64,000 nucleotides of DNA, from assembly GCF_050107715.1 (NCBI RefSeq), contig NZ_JBNILN010000005.1:62001-126000 (forward strand), in the 5' to 3' direction. The notes beneath the pieces were generated by a model, which was not told the DNA's origin, searched no databases, and saw only the letters and a program-made list of their open reading frames with translations. This DNA comes from Metabacillus_B sp050107715 (GTDB lineage: Bacteria > Bacillota > Bacilli > Bacillales > Bacillaceae). Shown here one piece after another: positions 1-8,272 of the stretch (its first letter is position 1; each line of letters opens with the position of its first letter). The position numbers were made by a program, and so were the translations under genes.

Positions 1-443
1 AGCAGATAGATGAGCAGGGCCGAGGCCAGCGCTCCGACAAATGCAACAGGAATGAGCAAATACGAATAAGCCGGGAAAACCAGGAGCATGGTGATACCAA
101 ATAAACCTGCACCAGAGGAAACACCGATAATATGAGGATCAGCCATAGGATTCCGCATAACCCCTTGCAGCAAGGCACCCGATAGTGCCAGGTTTATACC
201 CGCAAAGACGGCGACAAGCGTGCGGGGCAGCCTTATATTCCAAATGATTGTATAAAATGGCGATTCCGTGCTGCCCAGTAAAATACTTAAGATCGATTGA
301 ACATCCACTGAAACTGCTCCAAAACCCAAGCTAATCATCACACTGAACATAGCCAGGATGAAAAAGAGGCCAATGATAAAGACCTTCCAGCTTATCTTTT
401 TTCTAATCCCTATCTTCACTTCGTTACTCAAAACGTTTGTCAT
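1..443 (-). CDS. FecCD-family iron-siderophore ABC permease (partial)
   Basis: The N-terminal 147 residues of a membrane permease that would carry ferric siderophore across the cytoplasmic membrane; the rest lies outside the window. It starts with MTNVLSNEVKIG, then a hydrophobic segment, and contains the family signatures RLPRTLVAVFAGINLALSGALLQGVMRNP (spread over about residues 75-105) and ADPHIIGVSSGAG. The next gene upstream on the same strand is a broken siderophore-binding protein, so this is the permease of a binding protein-permease operon that has probably lost its dedicated receptor. The start is uncertain: the frame stays open upstream and no well-spaced ribosome binding site is visible, with a GGAAG only three bases before this ATG. 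Family call is secure; the substrate is inferred from the neighbour. Confidence 0.88.
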   Translation of the reverse strand, partial: MTNVLSNEVKIGIRKKISWKVFIIGLFFILAMFSVMISLGFGAVSVDVQSILSILLGSTESPFYTIIWNIRLPRTLVAVFAGINLALSGALLQGVMRNPMADPHIIGVSSGAGLFGITMLLVFPAYSYLLIPVAFVGALASALLIYL

Positions 444-545
444 ATACTTCCGGATAGACCCCTTCCGTATTCTCTTAAGCACATTTGGAATAAATGCCCA
501 GATTTAAAGATGATGGATAACCTCCATCATCCATAAAACAAGAGG

Positions 546-944
546 TTACTTGGATTGATTTGAATAGACTAAATCTGCCATATATTTATAAGAATCCACT
601 ACTTTAACACCAGGTGCCATGACGAATTGACCCTTCGGCAGAAAATGAATTCGGTTATTGGCAACAGCTGAAAGGGAGTTCCAGGCCGGATTCTTTTTAT
701 AGTTGTTCTCAATCATCTTTTCAGCGTCCTCATTCGTTGTATGAGAAAGGACAAACAGATAATCAGGATCAATCTTGACCATCTCTTCCATACTGAATGG
801 GATATAGCCAGCCATAACTTCTCCCTCCAACGATTCTGTTACATTGCGAAGCTTCAATTGGTTTGCCATATCAACCGATATTGTCGGACCCTGCTCAACA
901 TATGCAGCATCACCCATTACCGTTAGGATGGCATAACCAGCAAT
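546..944 (-). pseudogene. Siderophore-binding lipoprotein, C-terminal remnant
   Basis: About 130 residues matching the C-terminal lobe of FhuD/FecB-type substrate-binding proteins (a YAILTVMGDAAYV strand, then SVDMANQLKLRN, the DPDYLFVLSH motif, and a final APGVKVVDSYKYMADLVY helix). Signal peptide, lipobox and N-terminal lobe are missing. The frame runs back to a TGA at 945-947, with no start codon where the family would begin. The lost part has been replaced by DNA of a truncated DinB gene on the other strand. It sits directly upstream of the FecCD permease in the same direction. An ATG at 915-917 exists, but without the N-lobe and the export signal the product could not work as a receptor. 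Confidence 0.8.
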
Positions 945-1304
945 TCAATCTGGCAGATCGTCAACCATTTGGTTTTTTGGAATGAAGACGTCATCCATCG
1001 AATCAAAGGCACTGAAAATCCTCATAAACCAAAGGATAATGAAGAAACCTTCGCAAATCCAGGGAATCCGGAAGACGAAAATGGCTGGAACCTAACCGTA
1101 AAGCGCCTAAACGAAGTTATGAATGAATTAAAAGCCGTGATCGCGGAACTAAATGATGAAAAGCTAAAAGAACCGTATGCAGCAGACAGGTACTCCATTG
1201 AGCGTTTACTAAGCAATGCAATGAAGCACGCTGTGTATCATATTGGGCAAATTGTTCTGCTTCGGAAGCTGCAATCCTCTTGGGGTGGGGTGGATTGGTC
1301 CTAA
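939..1304 (+). pseudogene. DinB-family protein, N-terminally truncated
   Basis: The open frame encodes the last two thirds of a DinB/YfiT-like four-helix-bundle protein. It runs from SIWQIVNHLVFWNEDVIHRIKG (the first metal-binding His region) through a middle helix to HAVYHIGQIVLLRKLQ, which carries the last conserved His of the family. Members are normally about 150-170 residues; here roughly the first 40 are absent and no ATG precedes the homology. A TTG at 969 could start a 111-residue product but would omit the first helix and the His of VNHL. The 5' break coincides with the break of the opposing binding-protein gene, so one deletion probably destroyed both. Confidence 0.75.
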
Positions 1305-1354
1305 GGACAGCAACTCCATATTTTGAAAGATGATTTATCAAGCAAGTAAATAAA

Positions 1355-1393
1355 GGGACGGTTCTGATGCTTCTGAAGCAGCAGAACCGTCCC
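1355..1393. terminator. Long hairpin with GGGACGGTTCTG arms
   Basis: Perfect 12-bp arms GGGACGGTTCTG (1355-1366) and CAGAACCGTCCC (1382-1393), with an inner GCTTC/GAAGC stem, lie 50 bp after the DinB stop and are followed by a T-rich stretch. It could terminate the DinB transcript. The sequence style (GGGACGG...CCGTCCC) resembles dispersed palindromic repeats seen in Bacillus genomes. Confidence 0.6.
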
Positions 1394-1431
1394 CGTGTTT
1401 TTTGTGGATACTACTCAGACAACGGTAAGCT

Positions 1432-1536
1432 GAAAATTTTAATACACCGGAAATTGGTAGACGGATCTTTAGAGAATACCTCGATGGAAAAGGAATGGAT
1501 TCAATTGCAAAAACTTTGACAGCTGAAAGAACTGCA
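1432..1536 (+). pseudogene. Serine recombinase fragment
   Basis: A stretch of about 35 codons (ENFNTPEIGRRIFREYLDGK, then GMDSIAKTLT) matches the segment of large serine recombinases just after the catalytic domain, at the start of the recombinase domain (RRIFxxYLxGxGxxxIAxxLN). A TAA lies in frame just upstream (about 1426) and the match ends near 1536, so neither the catalytic serine nor the DNA-binding tail is present. It is a remnant of an integrated phage, ICE or skin-type element, and fits the broken state of the genes on both sides. Confidence 0.6.
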
Positions 1537-1548
1537 TTTGTTGTTATC

Positions 1549-1782
1549 TCATCCAATCTGATTCTCAAACAGGGAATTGCGATTATTAAACTTCATAATC
1601 CAGTAAAACAGAAAACCATTAAGCAGCAGGACAGCAGCCGAGATCATCAGCATGAGCTCTATTCCAAGCAGGAAAAGTCCGCTTAGTTGCCCGATGAGCA
1701 TTCCTATGACGGGAAGCACAATGATTCCGCCGATATTTTGTGCCTCGGTAATTCTCTCCAATCGCAATTGCGCTAATCATTA
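1549..1782 (-). pseudogene. ABC-2 type permease, C-terminal remnant with frameshift
   Basis: The C-terminal 72 residues of a polytopic ABC exporter permease: EAQNIGGIIVLPVIGMLIGQ followed by two hydrophobic segments and a polar tail. The sequence immediately upstream in another frame (ISAIAIGE) looks like the preceding part of the same protein, implying a frameshift near 1756. All earlier transmembrane segments and the ATPase partner are gone. Its stop adjoins the serine-recombinase fragment. Family level only; the substrate cannot be inferred. Confidence 0.5.
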
Positions 1783-1787
1783 TTTTT

Positions 1788-1922
1788 TTAAAAGCGTGGT
1801 TTATTGAAAAATAAACCGATAACAAAGAATGCAAGTCCAAGTATCAAACCCCAAAAATGCTTATCTAAGAATCCAAATAGGCCAACACTTAATACTGCAA
1901 GCAAAAACATAATTTTCATCAT
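1788..1922 (-). CDS. Small membrane protein, 44 aa
   Basis: An ATG-ATG start, preceded by AGGGTGAT six bases upstream, opens a 44-codon frame ending in TAA. The product has two hydrophobic stretches (about residues 3-18 and 22-38) split by a DKHFWG turn and ends with a basic NKPRF tail, so it is likely a two-helix hairpin membrane peptide. I do not recognise the family. It lies between gene remnants, so it may be a surviving small gene or itself a relic; the good ribosome binding site favours a real gene. Confidence 0.45.
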   Translation of the reverse strand: MMKIMFLLAVLSVGLFGFLDKHFWGLILGLAFFVIGLFFNKPRF

Positions 1923-2111
1923 TTTTATCACCCTGACTGTTTAGTAAATCAACCACAATCTTGGAATCAGCTGAGAAATGTTTTAGATCCGAGAATACCA
2001 GCAGTCCTCCGGGATTTCTAACTTTAAAATGACAGCTCGCTATTAAACTTGATGACTCATTTAATTTAGAATGCCTATCAGAAATAGATTACCTATCGTT
2101 AAAGCAATCTC

Positions 2112-3803
2112 TTACCCCAGTAATTCACGTATCCTTTTCGCGAGTAATGATTTTCTGGCCTCATATAATTTTTCAAAGTCTTCTATTTCTAATGAAAGAT
2201 CTTGTGGAATTATAGCTTGTTTAATAAATTTCGCCTTTTGTTCATCGTTCATATCATTGTAATAATCAACGAGTCGCATAGCGTTTTTGCTGCCGTTGCT
2301 TCTGCCTTCCAGCAGATGTAGATTAGGCAGTCGATTACGTACTCCACGCCATTTTTTCCACTCTTCCATAGATACAGATACTGGCTTACTCTCGCTGAAT
2401 CTATTATCTGGGTGAAGATGATCTTGTTCATATTTAAAGCTTTTGTTTGTCCAGGAAAGATTTAAATAATACAGTACTTCACCAGCAACTCTGCTTCCTT
2501 TTTCCGAATTGAGTACATCTTCAATTTTACCATCTGTAACGCTCAGGTCATTCATCTGATCGAGCATTTCAATTGTTATATCATAATCAAAACTAATGAT
2601 ATTGCTCTTCATCTGCTGAAGTTTGCTCGTAGTACCGGATTGGAAATATGTAAAGAATATCGCCCTCAATAAATATGCCTGAATACCTTTGATGTTATTG
2701 ACGTAATCAGAACTATAATATATGTAATAGATAATCGGCAGCAGTACGTTCCAGCTGCTTGAAAAACGGCTTACATCAATTTTCATTTCCTTGAGCAGAC
2801 TTTCTAGATTTGACAGTGCCTGCTTAAATCCATTCCAATCGTTTTTCAAATCTTCTGCAATCTTTTTGTTAATATTGGATTTAACCACATCACCATACAA
2901 CATTAAAGCTGAACGGATAATAAAGTCCGTTCCAAAGCCAGCATATGAATCAACGAGTATTTTCCCAAACTCTGTTTTTGCACTAGGCCAGTATGCCTCT
3001 AGAATTGACATTGTTATTTCGGATTTACGAAGTGCTTTGCCACCACTATTAAACCTTACAAACATCTCTAGAGCATCATCTTGTTTCATTTCCTTAATTC
3101 CTGTGTATCTAACTAGCTTTTCGACAAAAATTTTATTATACAACTTTGTTAAAATGCTCCGTGCATAGTCCTTACTATCTCCCGGAACATTAACGATCGC
3201 TTCTTCAATTGCTGTTTCTCTTGTAGCTTCATTCTGAAATTTATCATCAAGGATATTTTTTATTTCAAACTGGGTTGGACTTAATCTTCCAATTTTTTCA
3301 CTAAATTTAATATCATATTTTTTGCTGTTGTACTCTTCCTCATCTACAGTTATCTTATTTTTATTCAGTTCTATAAGAAGTTTAGTAACAATCTTATCAC
3401 CGGACTTCTTTCTGGAATTTTTGGGACGTATGTATGCCTGCCCCAACAATGACAAATACATTGATGTCAGCCTTTGCTGTCCATCTAACACTGCAATATT
3501 AGTATTCTTAACATTTATACTCGTCAGCTCGTAATTAACAGTGTCAGCCTGCTTTCTGCTATCAAATGTGACCTCTGATAAAAAACTGCAAAAATAGGTG
3601 TCCCAAGACACATTGGAGTCATCTACATGCCAAAATAGAAATGTTGCAATTGGATAATCCAATAAAATCGAATCCCATAGTTTTTCAATTTGCTCCGTAC
3701 CCCAAACAAATTGTCTTTGGAAAGCAGGCATTACATATCTTCCATCTTTAATATTTTGTAAAGCCTCATATATTGTTATGCTGTTATCTATCAATCTGCT
3801 CAT
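2112..3803 (-). CDS. DUF262/HNH (GmrSD-like) protein
   Basis: A 563-residue protein with the GmrS-like DUF262 fold at the N-terminus (PAFQRQFVWGTEQIEKLWDSIL at about 22-43, then LDGQQRLTSMYL at about 104-115, the nucleotide-binding signature). The C-terminus looks like a degenerate HNH region (EQDHLHPDNRF near 455, then NRLPNLHLLEGRSNGSKN). Proteins of this make-up include type IV modification-dependent restriction enzymes (GmrSD) and other anti-phage factors; DUF262 often senses or hydrolyses nucleotides and HNH cuts DNA. RBS AGGAG lies six bases before ATG. The gene is much more AT-rich than its neighbours, stands alone, and is flanked by recombinase and deletion scars, so horizontal acquisition is likely. 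The defence role is inferred from family and context. Confidence 0.75.
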   Translation of the reverse strand: MSRLIDNSITIYEALQNIKDGRYVMPAFQRQFVWGTEQIEKLWDSILLDYPIATFLFWHVDDSNVSWDTYFCSFLSEVTFDSRKQADTVNYELTSINVKNTNIAVLDGQQRLTSMYLSLLGQAYIRPKNSRKKSGDKIVTKLLIELNKNKITVDEEEYNSKKYDIKFSEKIGRLSPTQFEIKNILDDKFQNEATRETAIEEAIVNVPGDSKDYARSILTKLYNKIFVEKLVRYTGIKEMKQDDALEMFVRFNSGGKALRKSEITMSILEAYWPSAKTEFGKILVDSYAGFGTDFIIRSALMLYGDVVKSNINKKIAEDLKNDWNGFKQALSNLESLLKEMKIDVSRFSSSWNVLLPIIYYIYYSSDYVNNIKGIQAYLLRAIFFTYFQSGTTSKLQQMKSNIISFDYDITIEMLDQMNDLSVTDGKIEDVLNSEKGSRVAGEVLYYLNLSWTNKSFKYEQDHLHPDNRFSESKPVSVSMEEWKKWRGVRNRLPNLHLLEGRSNGSKNAMRLVDYYNDMNDEQKAKFIKQAIIPQDLSLEIEDFEKLYEARKSLLAKRIRELLG

Positions 3804-4059
3804 TTAATACTCCTCATCAGTTACAAATTTGTCTATTGGTCTCATTAAGTCTAGTTATATAATCCTGATATTATTATACCATTTTTCTGCCAATATTTAT
3901 CTATCAATTATTTAGAAACGGTTACACTTCTTTTTATCGCTAAAACATCGTAGAAAGGCTCTCAAAACATTAACACAACCGCTACGTTACTTTATAATTC
4001 TAAACTGAATGGCAGTAATAAAATAACCTGCAAGTTAGTAAATTCATTATAAATATAAA

Positions 4060-4090
4060 AAAGCAACCACCACTAGGGTTAGTTGCCTTT
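4060..4090 (-). terminator. Terminator of the yfjP-yfjO pair
   Basis: On the minus strand a hairpin with GCAAC/GTTGC arms (one internal mismatch) followed by six T residues overlaps the stop codon of the methyltransferase gene. Confidence 0.6.
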
Positions 4091-5488
4091 CCTTAAAGTC
4101 ATCTGCACTACACACTCCACATGCGCCGTCTGCGGAAACATATCCACCGGCTGCATATACTCCACCTTATACTCCTTAGCCAAGTACTCCAGATCCTTCG
4201 CAAGTGTGGACGGATTACAGCTCACATAGATAAATTTCTTCGGCTTTACTTTCTTGATCGTATCCAGCAGTGTCCGGTCACAGCCGGTTCTTGGCGGATC
4301 GACGACGACTACGTCTGGTTTCCAGCCTTCCTTCGTCCACTTTGGAAGCCAGTGTTCGGCGGTTCCGGTTACGTAGGTGGCGTTGATGTTGTGGGTTTTG
4401 GCGTTTTGGTTGGCGTCCTGGATGGAGGCTTCGATGACGTCCATGCCTCGGATTTCTTTGGCGCCGTCGGCGAGCCAGAGGCCGATTGTTCCGACTCCGC
4501 AGTAGGCGTCGGCGATTTTTTCTTTACCGGTCAAGGCGGCTGCGTTTTTGACTTCATTGTAGAGCTTGTTTGTCTGTTCCGGGTTCAGCTGGAAGAACGC
4601 TCTTGGCGACAGGCCGAAGGAGAGGGCGCCGAGTTTTTCGTCAATCGTGTCTTTCCCTTTCAGCTTGACGGACTTGTCTCCGAAGATCATCGAGTTTTTG
4701 CCCGGGTTGATGTTTTGGACGATCGATTTGACGTCCGGGTGGCGCTTCATGATCTCATCGGCAATCAGGTCTTTCTTCGGGAAGGCCTCTTTTTCCGTGA
4801 CGATGACGACCTGCACCTCGCCTGTCTCGATGCCGGCACGGGTGACAATGTTTTTCACGAGCCCTTGGCGCTTCCGTTCATCATATGGCTCGATCTTGAA
4901 ATCCTGCAGAATCTGCTTCACGCCCTGAGTGGCGCGGTCGGTGGCCGGTGTCTGCACCATGCAGTGGTCGATGGCGACGAGCTGGTGGGTGTTCAAGCCG
5001 TACAGTCCTGCGACCACCTTGCCGTTCTGTTTGCCGACCTGGAACTGGCTCTTGTTCCGGTATTCCCACGGGTTGTCCATGCCGATTGTCTGGCGGATCT
5101 CAAGCTTAGACAGGTCAAATTTTGTATGGCGTTCGAGTGCCTGGATCAGGATATCGCGCTTTTCCTTCAGCTGCTGCTGATAGTCGAGATGCTGCAGCTG
5201 GCAGCCGCCGCATTTGCCGAAATACGGGCACGGTGCTTTGACCCGGTGAGGGGATGCCTTCCGGATTTTCTTGATTTCCGCTTCGGCGAACTTCGCATGA
5301 AGCTTCGTTACTCTAGCTACGACCTCTTCGCCGGGAAGGGCCCCGTATACGAAGACGACCTGCTTTTTGAAATAGCCGACTCCCTCGCCGTTGATGCCGA
5401 GCCGTTTGATCGTCAGTGGAAAGGTCTGTCCCATTTCCATCGTGATGCCGGACTGCTGTTTTGGTTGATGTGTACGCTTGTTGTTCAT
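4079..5488 (-). CDS. RumA/YfjO-type RNA (uracil-5-)-methyltransferase
   Basis: SAM-dependent enzyme making 5-methyluridine in RNA (TrmA/RumA family), 469 residues from the ATG at 5488. A TRAM domain (about 15-75) is followed by the cluster ligands Cys87, Cys93, Cys96 (in CPYFGKCGGC) and Cys176, spaced as in [4Fe-4S] RumA proteins. Then come the SAM loop DAYCGVGTIGLWLADG, the DPPRTGCD motif and the catalytic VSCNPSTLAKD. A longer start is open but would add 17 residues overlapping the upstream gene. This ATG sits one base after the TAG of the glycosylase gene, so the two are translationally coupled. The same pair occurs in B. subtilis as yfjP-yfjO, and the paralogue RlmCD (YefA) is elsewhere there; the exact target base is therefore uncertain. 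Confidence 0.88.
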   Translation of the reverse strand: MNNKRTHQPKQQSGITMEMGQTFPLTIKRLGINGEGVGYFKKQVVFVYGALPGEEVVARVTKLHAKFAEAEIKKIRKASPHRVKAPCPYFGKCGGCQLQHLDYQQQLKEKRDILIQALERHTKFDLSKLEIRQTIGMDNPWEYRNKSQFQVGKQNGKVVAGLYGLNTHQLVAIDHCMVQTPATDRATQGVKQILQDFKIEPYDERKRQGLVKNIVTRAGIETGEVQVVIVTEKEAFPKKDLIADEIMKRHPDVKSIVQNINPGKNSMIFGDKSVKLKGKDTIDEKLGALSFGLSPRAFFQLNPEQTNKLYNEVKNAAALTGKEKIADAYCGVGTIGLWLADGAKEIRGMDVIEASIQDANQNAKTHNINATYVTGTAEHWLPKWTKEGWKPDVVVVDPPRTGCDRTLLDTIKKVKPKKFIYVSCNPSTLAKDLEYLAKEYKVEYMQPVDMFPQTAHVECVVQMTLRKGN

Positions 5489-5489
5489 G

Positions 5490-6374
5490 CTAACGCTCCG
5501 TTCTTTTTTCGATGCTGCGCCACAGGTATAGGGACGCATAGCTTAAATAAGGCTCCCACTCCCTGCTGAAGGCGAGCATTTCTTCCTTGGTTGGCTTCGC
5601 ATCCATCTGAAAATGCTGCTTTAGTGCATTCTGGATGCCGATATCGGCGAGTGGAAACAGATTCGGGCGGCCGAGGCCGAACAGCAGGATGTTCTGCACG
5701 GTCCATGGCCCGATCCCTTTTATTTTAATGAGCTGCTCATAAATTTCGTCGTCAGTTTGGTTGTGCATGTTATCGAGATCAATTTCACCGTTTGCGACAA
5801 GCGCGGATATGGAGGTGATATACTCCGCCTTGCGTCCGCTGAACTGCAGCTCGCGAAGCTCCGTCACCGGGATGGCGGCAGCTTTTTCCGGATGGGGGTA
5901 AAACCAGACCCCGTCCACCTCTTCCCCGTATGTCTGCACGAACCGCTTCGTCAGCGTCATCGCGAACGCCATGTTAAGCTGCTGGTGGATGATGCATTTA
6001 ATGAGGCTTCCGTACAGGCTGAAATCCAGAACGAGCGGCGTGCCCTCGTGCTCGGCGAATATATCAGCGATCGTGGACGGCTTAAAATGCTCCGCCACTG
6101 CATAGAGCTGTAAGTCCCATTGGAAGATCCGGCGAACCTCTGCCATCGCTTCCTCTTTGACCGCCTCGGTCCTGCCGGTCACGGTAAAAGCAGGCTCCTG
6201 CTTCGTCCCCGTTGCCTGAACGGTAACCACATGCGGCTCAAAGCCGTTCAGCCGCAGCGGAACCTTCACATACCGCTCCGCCAAATCCAGCACATTCATC
6301 GAATCAATCGAAAGCCGCTCCAGCACCCGGTCAAAATCATAAGGCGCCGCCACCTGAACCTGTTCCTGCCACAT
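5490..6374 (-). CDS. DNA-3-methyladenine glycosylase (AlkA/YfjP-like)
   Basis: A 294-residue base-excision repair enzyme that removes alkylated purines from DNA. It has the HhH-GPD fold: IHQQLNMAFAMTLTKRFVQTYG (about 131-152), the helix-hairpin-helix KIKGIGPWTVQNILLFGLG (about 216-234) and the following LADIG, whose Asp is the expected catalytic residue. The N-terminal beta domain is also present. The first ATG of the open frame would add seven residues; the chosen ATG has AGAGGGG six bases upstream. Leads a two-gene operon with the RNA methyltransferase. Confidence 0.88.
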   Translation of the reverse strand: MWQEQVQVAAPYDFDRVLERLSIDSMNVLDLAERYVKVPLRLNGFEPHVVTVQATGTKQEPAFTVTGRTEAVKEEAMAEVRRIFQWDLQLYAVAEHFKPSTIADIFAEHEGTPLVLDFSLYGSLIKCIIHQQLNMAFAMTLTKRFVQTYGEEVDGVWFYPHPEKAAAIPVTELRELQFSGRKAEYITSISALVANGEIDLDNMHNQTDDEIYEQLIKIKGIGPWTVQNILLFGLGRPNLFPLADIGIQNALKQHFQMDAKPTKEEMLAFSREWEPYLSYASLYLWRSIEKRTER

Positions 6375-6706
6375 CTTAAACCCCTCTTTTCGCACGTGAA
6401 ATGGTGATTGTATTATAGCATAGTTGGGAGGGTGGCTAAAAACTCTGGCGCCAGCTTGTCGAATTCTTTCTAAAAATTGATATTCGGGGATTATCGGAAA
6501 TATATCTGGGTTTTCGAGGATATAGGAGATCCTGCGGGACGGGGTGCCCCGTTATCTTATTAAATCATCCTCCGCATCATTTCAAACACTTTCCCCCTTA
6601 AAGGCTTTAACTTTTCACCAAATCGAAAAATTCCGTCCAAGTTAATGAAGTTTGATCAAAATCATTTTATACTGGATATAGAACGTTAATTGAGGAGGAA
6701 ACAGGG

Positions 6707-7078
6707 ATGAAACTTGGCTCATTTTCAGTAAGCTTAAGCGTGAAGGATATTCAAAAGTCCAAAGAATTCTATGAAAAGCTCGGCTTTGATTCAATGGGCG
6801 GGAACATTGAACATAATTGGCTGATCATGAAAAACGAAGATACTGTTATCGGACTGTTTCAAGGAATGTTTGAAGAGAACATTCTCACATTCAATCCTGG
6901 CTGGGATCAGAAGGCTGAGAACCTTGAATCATTTACGGATGTACGCGACCTCCAGCACGAGCTGAAATCAAAGGGAATCTCCTTGCTTTCGGAAGCCGAT
7001 GCGGACTCTGAAGGTCCTGCTAGTTTCACCCTCAAAGATCCGGATGGTAACATCATTCTTGTGGATCAGCATAGATAA
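6707..7078 (+). CDS. VOC (glyoxalase/bleomycin) family protein
   Basis: A 123-residue single-domain vicinal oxygen chelate protein. The two beta-alpha-beta-beta halves are visible: VSLSVKDIQKSKEFYEKLGF at the start and SFTLKDPDGNIILVDQH at the end, the latter carrying the usual PDGN turn. GGAGG lies eight bases before the ATG. The family includes metal-dependent lyases, dioxygenases and antibiotic-binding proteins; the metal ligands are not complete enough here to choose. Monocistronic by appearance. Confidence 0.8.
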   Translation: MKLGSFSVSLSVKDIQKSKEFYEKLGFDSMGGNIEHNWLIMKNEDTVIGLFQGMFEENILTFNPGWDQKAENLESFTDVRDLQHELKSKGISLLSEADADSEGPASFTLKDPDGNIILVDQHR

Positions 7079-7317
7079 ATACCGAATGAAGAGCTAATGA
7101 CCAAGGGGGGCTGTCGAGTCCTCCCAAAAAAATTTCGAGCGATGAACATAGAAGAACATTTCCCGAATTTCTATAAATAGCCTCTCCAAGGACCCGCTCC
7201 TTTTAAGCTTTACGAACTGCGCTGCAGGGTTAAATCACAATACGCTCTATCACAATTTTGCCCTCACCAGCTAAGAAAAATCTATGAAGAAAGTAATTCA
7301 TCAAATGAAAACCTCAA

Positions 7318-7369
7318 GTACCTGCCTGCAGGGGTTCACGAACCCTATGAGACCCCCTGCAGGAGGTAC
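7318..7369. repeat. Inverted repeat in a gene-free stretch
   Basis: Arms GTACCTGCCTGCAGGGG (7318-7334) and CCCCTGCAGGAGGTAC (7354-7369) pair almost perfectly (one bulge) around a 19-base loop. It lies in 7079-7384, where I find no other feature, and directly before the decayed small gene. It could be a terminator-like fold or a dispersed palindromic repeat that interrupted the start of that gene. Confidence 0.55.
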
Positions 7370-7384
7370 GCTACTCTAGGGAGA

Positions 7385-7659
7385 GTTTCATTTAAGAAAT
7401 ATCGATCACGTTCGTATTACCGTCACCAAAGAAAGCGAGCCGTTAACCGGAAACTGGGAATTCTGAAACAGGTTTGGGGATTGGATGAAAGCGCCGCTAT
7501 GCTTCACCCCTGCCTGAAACCCCCGGGAAATTATCTAAGACCCATTTAAATTGTTCCTGCGAGATGTGTAAATATGAGAACCATTACAGGATTCCGAAAC
7601 CAGCTGTCAAGTCAAAGACAGATGCAATGCAACAGGAGCTAAACGACTCCTTTTTATAA
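7385..7659 (+). pseudogene. Decayed small basic protein gene with C-run frameshift
   Basis: Two overlapping frames together give one recognisable small Bacillus-type protein. Frame one (from 7385) reads FKKYRSRSYYRHQRKRAVNRKLGI and continues to LKPPG. Frame two reads PGKLSKTHLNCSCEMCKYEN, then HYRIPKPAVKSKTDAMQQEL to the TAA at 7657-7659. They join if one C is restored in the C5 run at 7520-7524. The CSCxMCKYE segment (three Cys) and GKLSK are typical of a short conserved protein I have seen in Bacillus genomes; its function is unknown. No start codon fits upstream, where the inverted repeat begins, so the 5' end may also be lost. Confidence 0.55.
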
Positions 7660-7668
7660 AAATATGTA

Positions 7669-7696
7669 AGACCCTTCTCTCATACAGGAAGGGTCT
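7669..7696. terminator. Hairpin after the decayed small gene
   Basis: Arms AGACCCTTC and GAAGGGTCT around a ten-base loop, ten bases after the stop of the decayed gene. The T tract is weak. Confidence 0.55.
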
Positions 7697-7714
7697 ATCC
7701 TTATTGGCAAAAAC

Positions 7715-7740
7715 AAAAAACTCCTTCGCGGTCGCGGGAG
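7715..7740 (-). terminator. Terminator for the minus-strand lipoprotein group
   Basis: On the minus strand the arms CTCC-CGCG/CGCG-GGAG (two-base bulge) are followed by TTTTTTGTTTTT, 20 bases after the stop of the 54-residue frame. Confidence 0.6.
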
Positions 7741-7760
7741 CTTATCTGACAAGCCTTTAT

Positions 7761-7925
7761 CTAATTGGACGCTAAAGATTTTTCAAACCCGCACTTTGTA
7801 TCTCCGCTGAAAAATTCATCACTGGGAAGTAAAATCACTCCTGCTATTATCTGATTAGATAGTTTATCTTCATCTGGATCATATGCTGCATCCGAGAGAG
7901 CACTATATGACTTATCAGTAATCAT
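7761..7925 (-). CDS. 54-aa protein, possibly a truncated DUF6792/lipase-like N-terminus
   Basis: An ATG with AGGAG eleven bases upstream opens 54 codons (MITDKSYSALSDAAYDPDED at the start). The opening ITDxxYxxLSxxxY looks like the N-terminus of the larger lipase-like DUF6792 proteins, which I recall near small lipoprotein genes in Bacillus; if so, this is a truncated copy lacking the hydrolase fold. It follows the lipoprotein genes in the same direction and is closed by a terminator. The match is from memory of the motif, not from a search. Confidence 0.4.
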   Translation of the reverse strand: MITDKSYSALSDAAYDPDEDKLSNQIIAGVILLPSDEFFSGDTKCGFEKSLASN

Positions 7926-7943
7926 GATAATTTCATCTCCTGT

Positions 7944-8272
7944 TTATTCTACTTTAGATAGTTTGAGAGCATCCGCGGTCATTTCTCGATAATTTTCTGT
8001 ATTGAAAGAAATTTGAACTGTTCGTTTTTTAGGTTTTTCCCCTTCATAGTGTCCTCGAACAAACAGAAGGCCACCACCCATCTTAGAGGAAAATTCGTAT
8101 TCATCAATAATGAATTTTTTACCATCCATTTCTTTTGCAAATTCAACCGCTATAGGGGCAGCATACTCTTTAATTTTCTCCTGGTTTTTCTTCTCCTCTT
8201 CACTTTTCCCACATCCTGCAGCTACCACAATAAACACCACCGTTGTTATAATTAAAAAAATAGCTTTTTCAC
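7944..8272 (-). pseudogene. Small lipoprotein, frame broken at a T7 run
   Basis: The frame encodes a signal peptide with lipobox (VVAAGCGKS) and an approximately 85-residue outer domain (IIDEYEFSSKMGGGLLFVRG, then HYEGEKPKKRTVQISFNTEN). It is clearly paralogous to the gene at 8774-9106. The natural start is the GTG at 8270-8272, with GGAGGT well placed upstream, but it reads into a stop because the homopolymer at 8254-8260 is one base short. The open frame continuing to 8477 has no credible start. Decay, slipped-strand phase variation or a sequencing error all fit. Function unknown; it would be anchored on the outer face of the membrane. Confidence 0.6.

Noticed and set aside
1936..2050. Minus-strand open stretch (NPGGLLVFSDLKHFSADSKI and following) upstream of the 44-aa gene
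   Set aside because: Protein-like but only about 35 codons, no start, and no family I can name; it may be another fragment of a lost gene.
4121..5569. 482-codon plus-strand open frame opposite the RNA methyltransferase gene
   Set aside because: It is the antisense of a well-supported conserved gene; its predicted protein is an implausible mix of Phe, Asp and Arg without any domain.
6472..6530. Possible further short tandem repeat (TATTCGGG/TATCGGAA/TTTCGAGG units)
   Set aside because: Only three poor units; composition resembles array A, but periodicity is not convincing.
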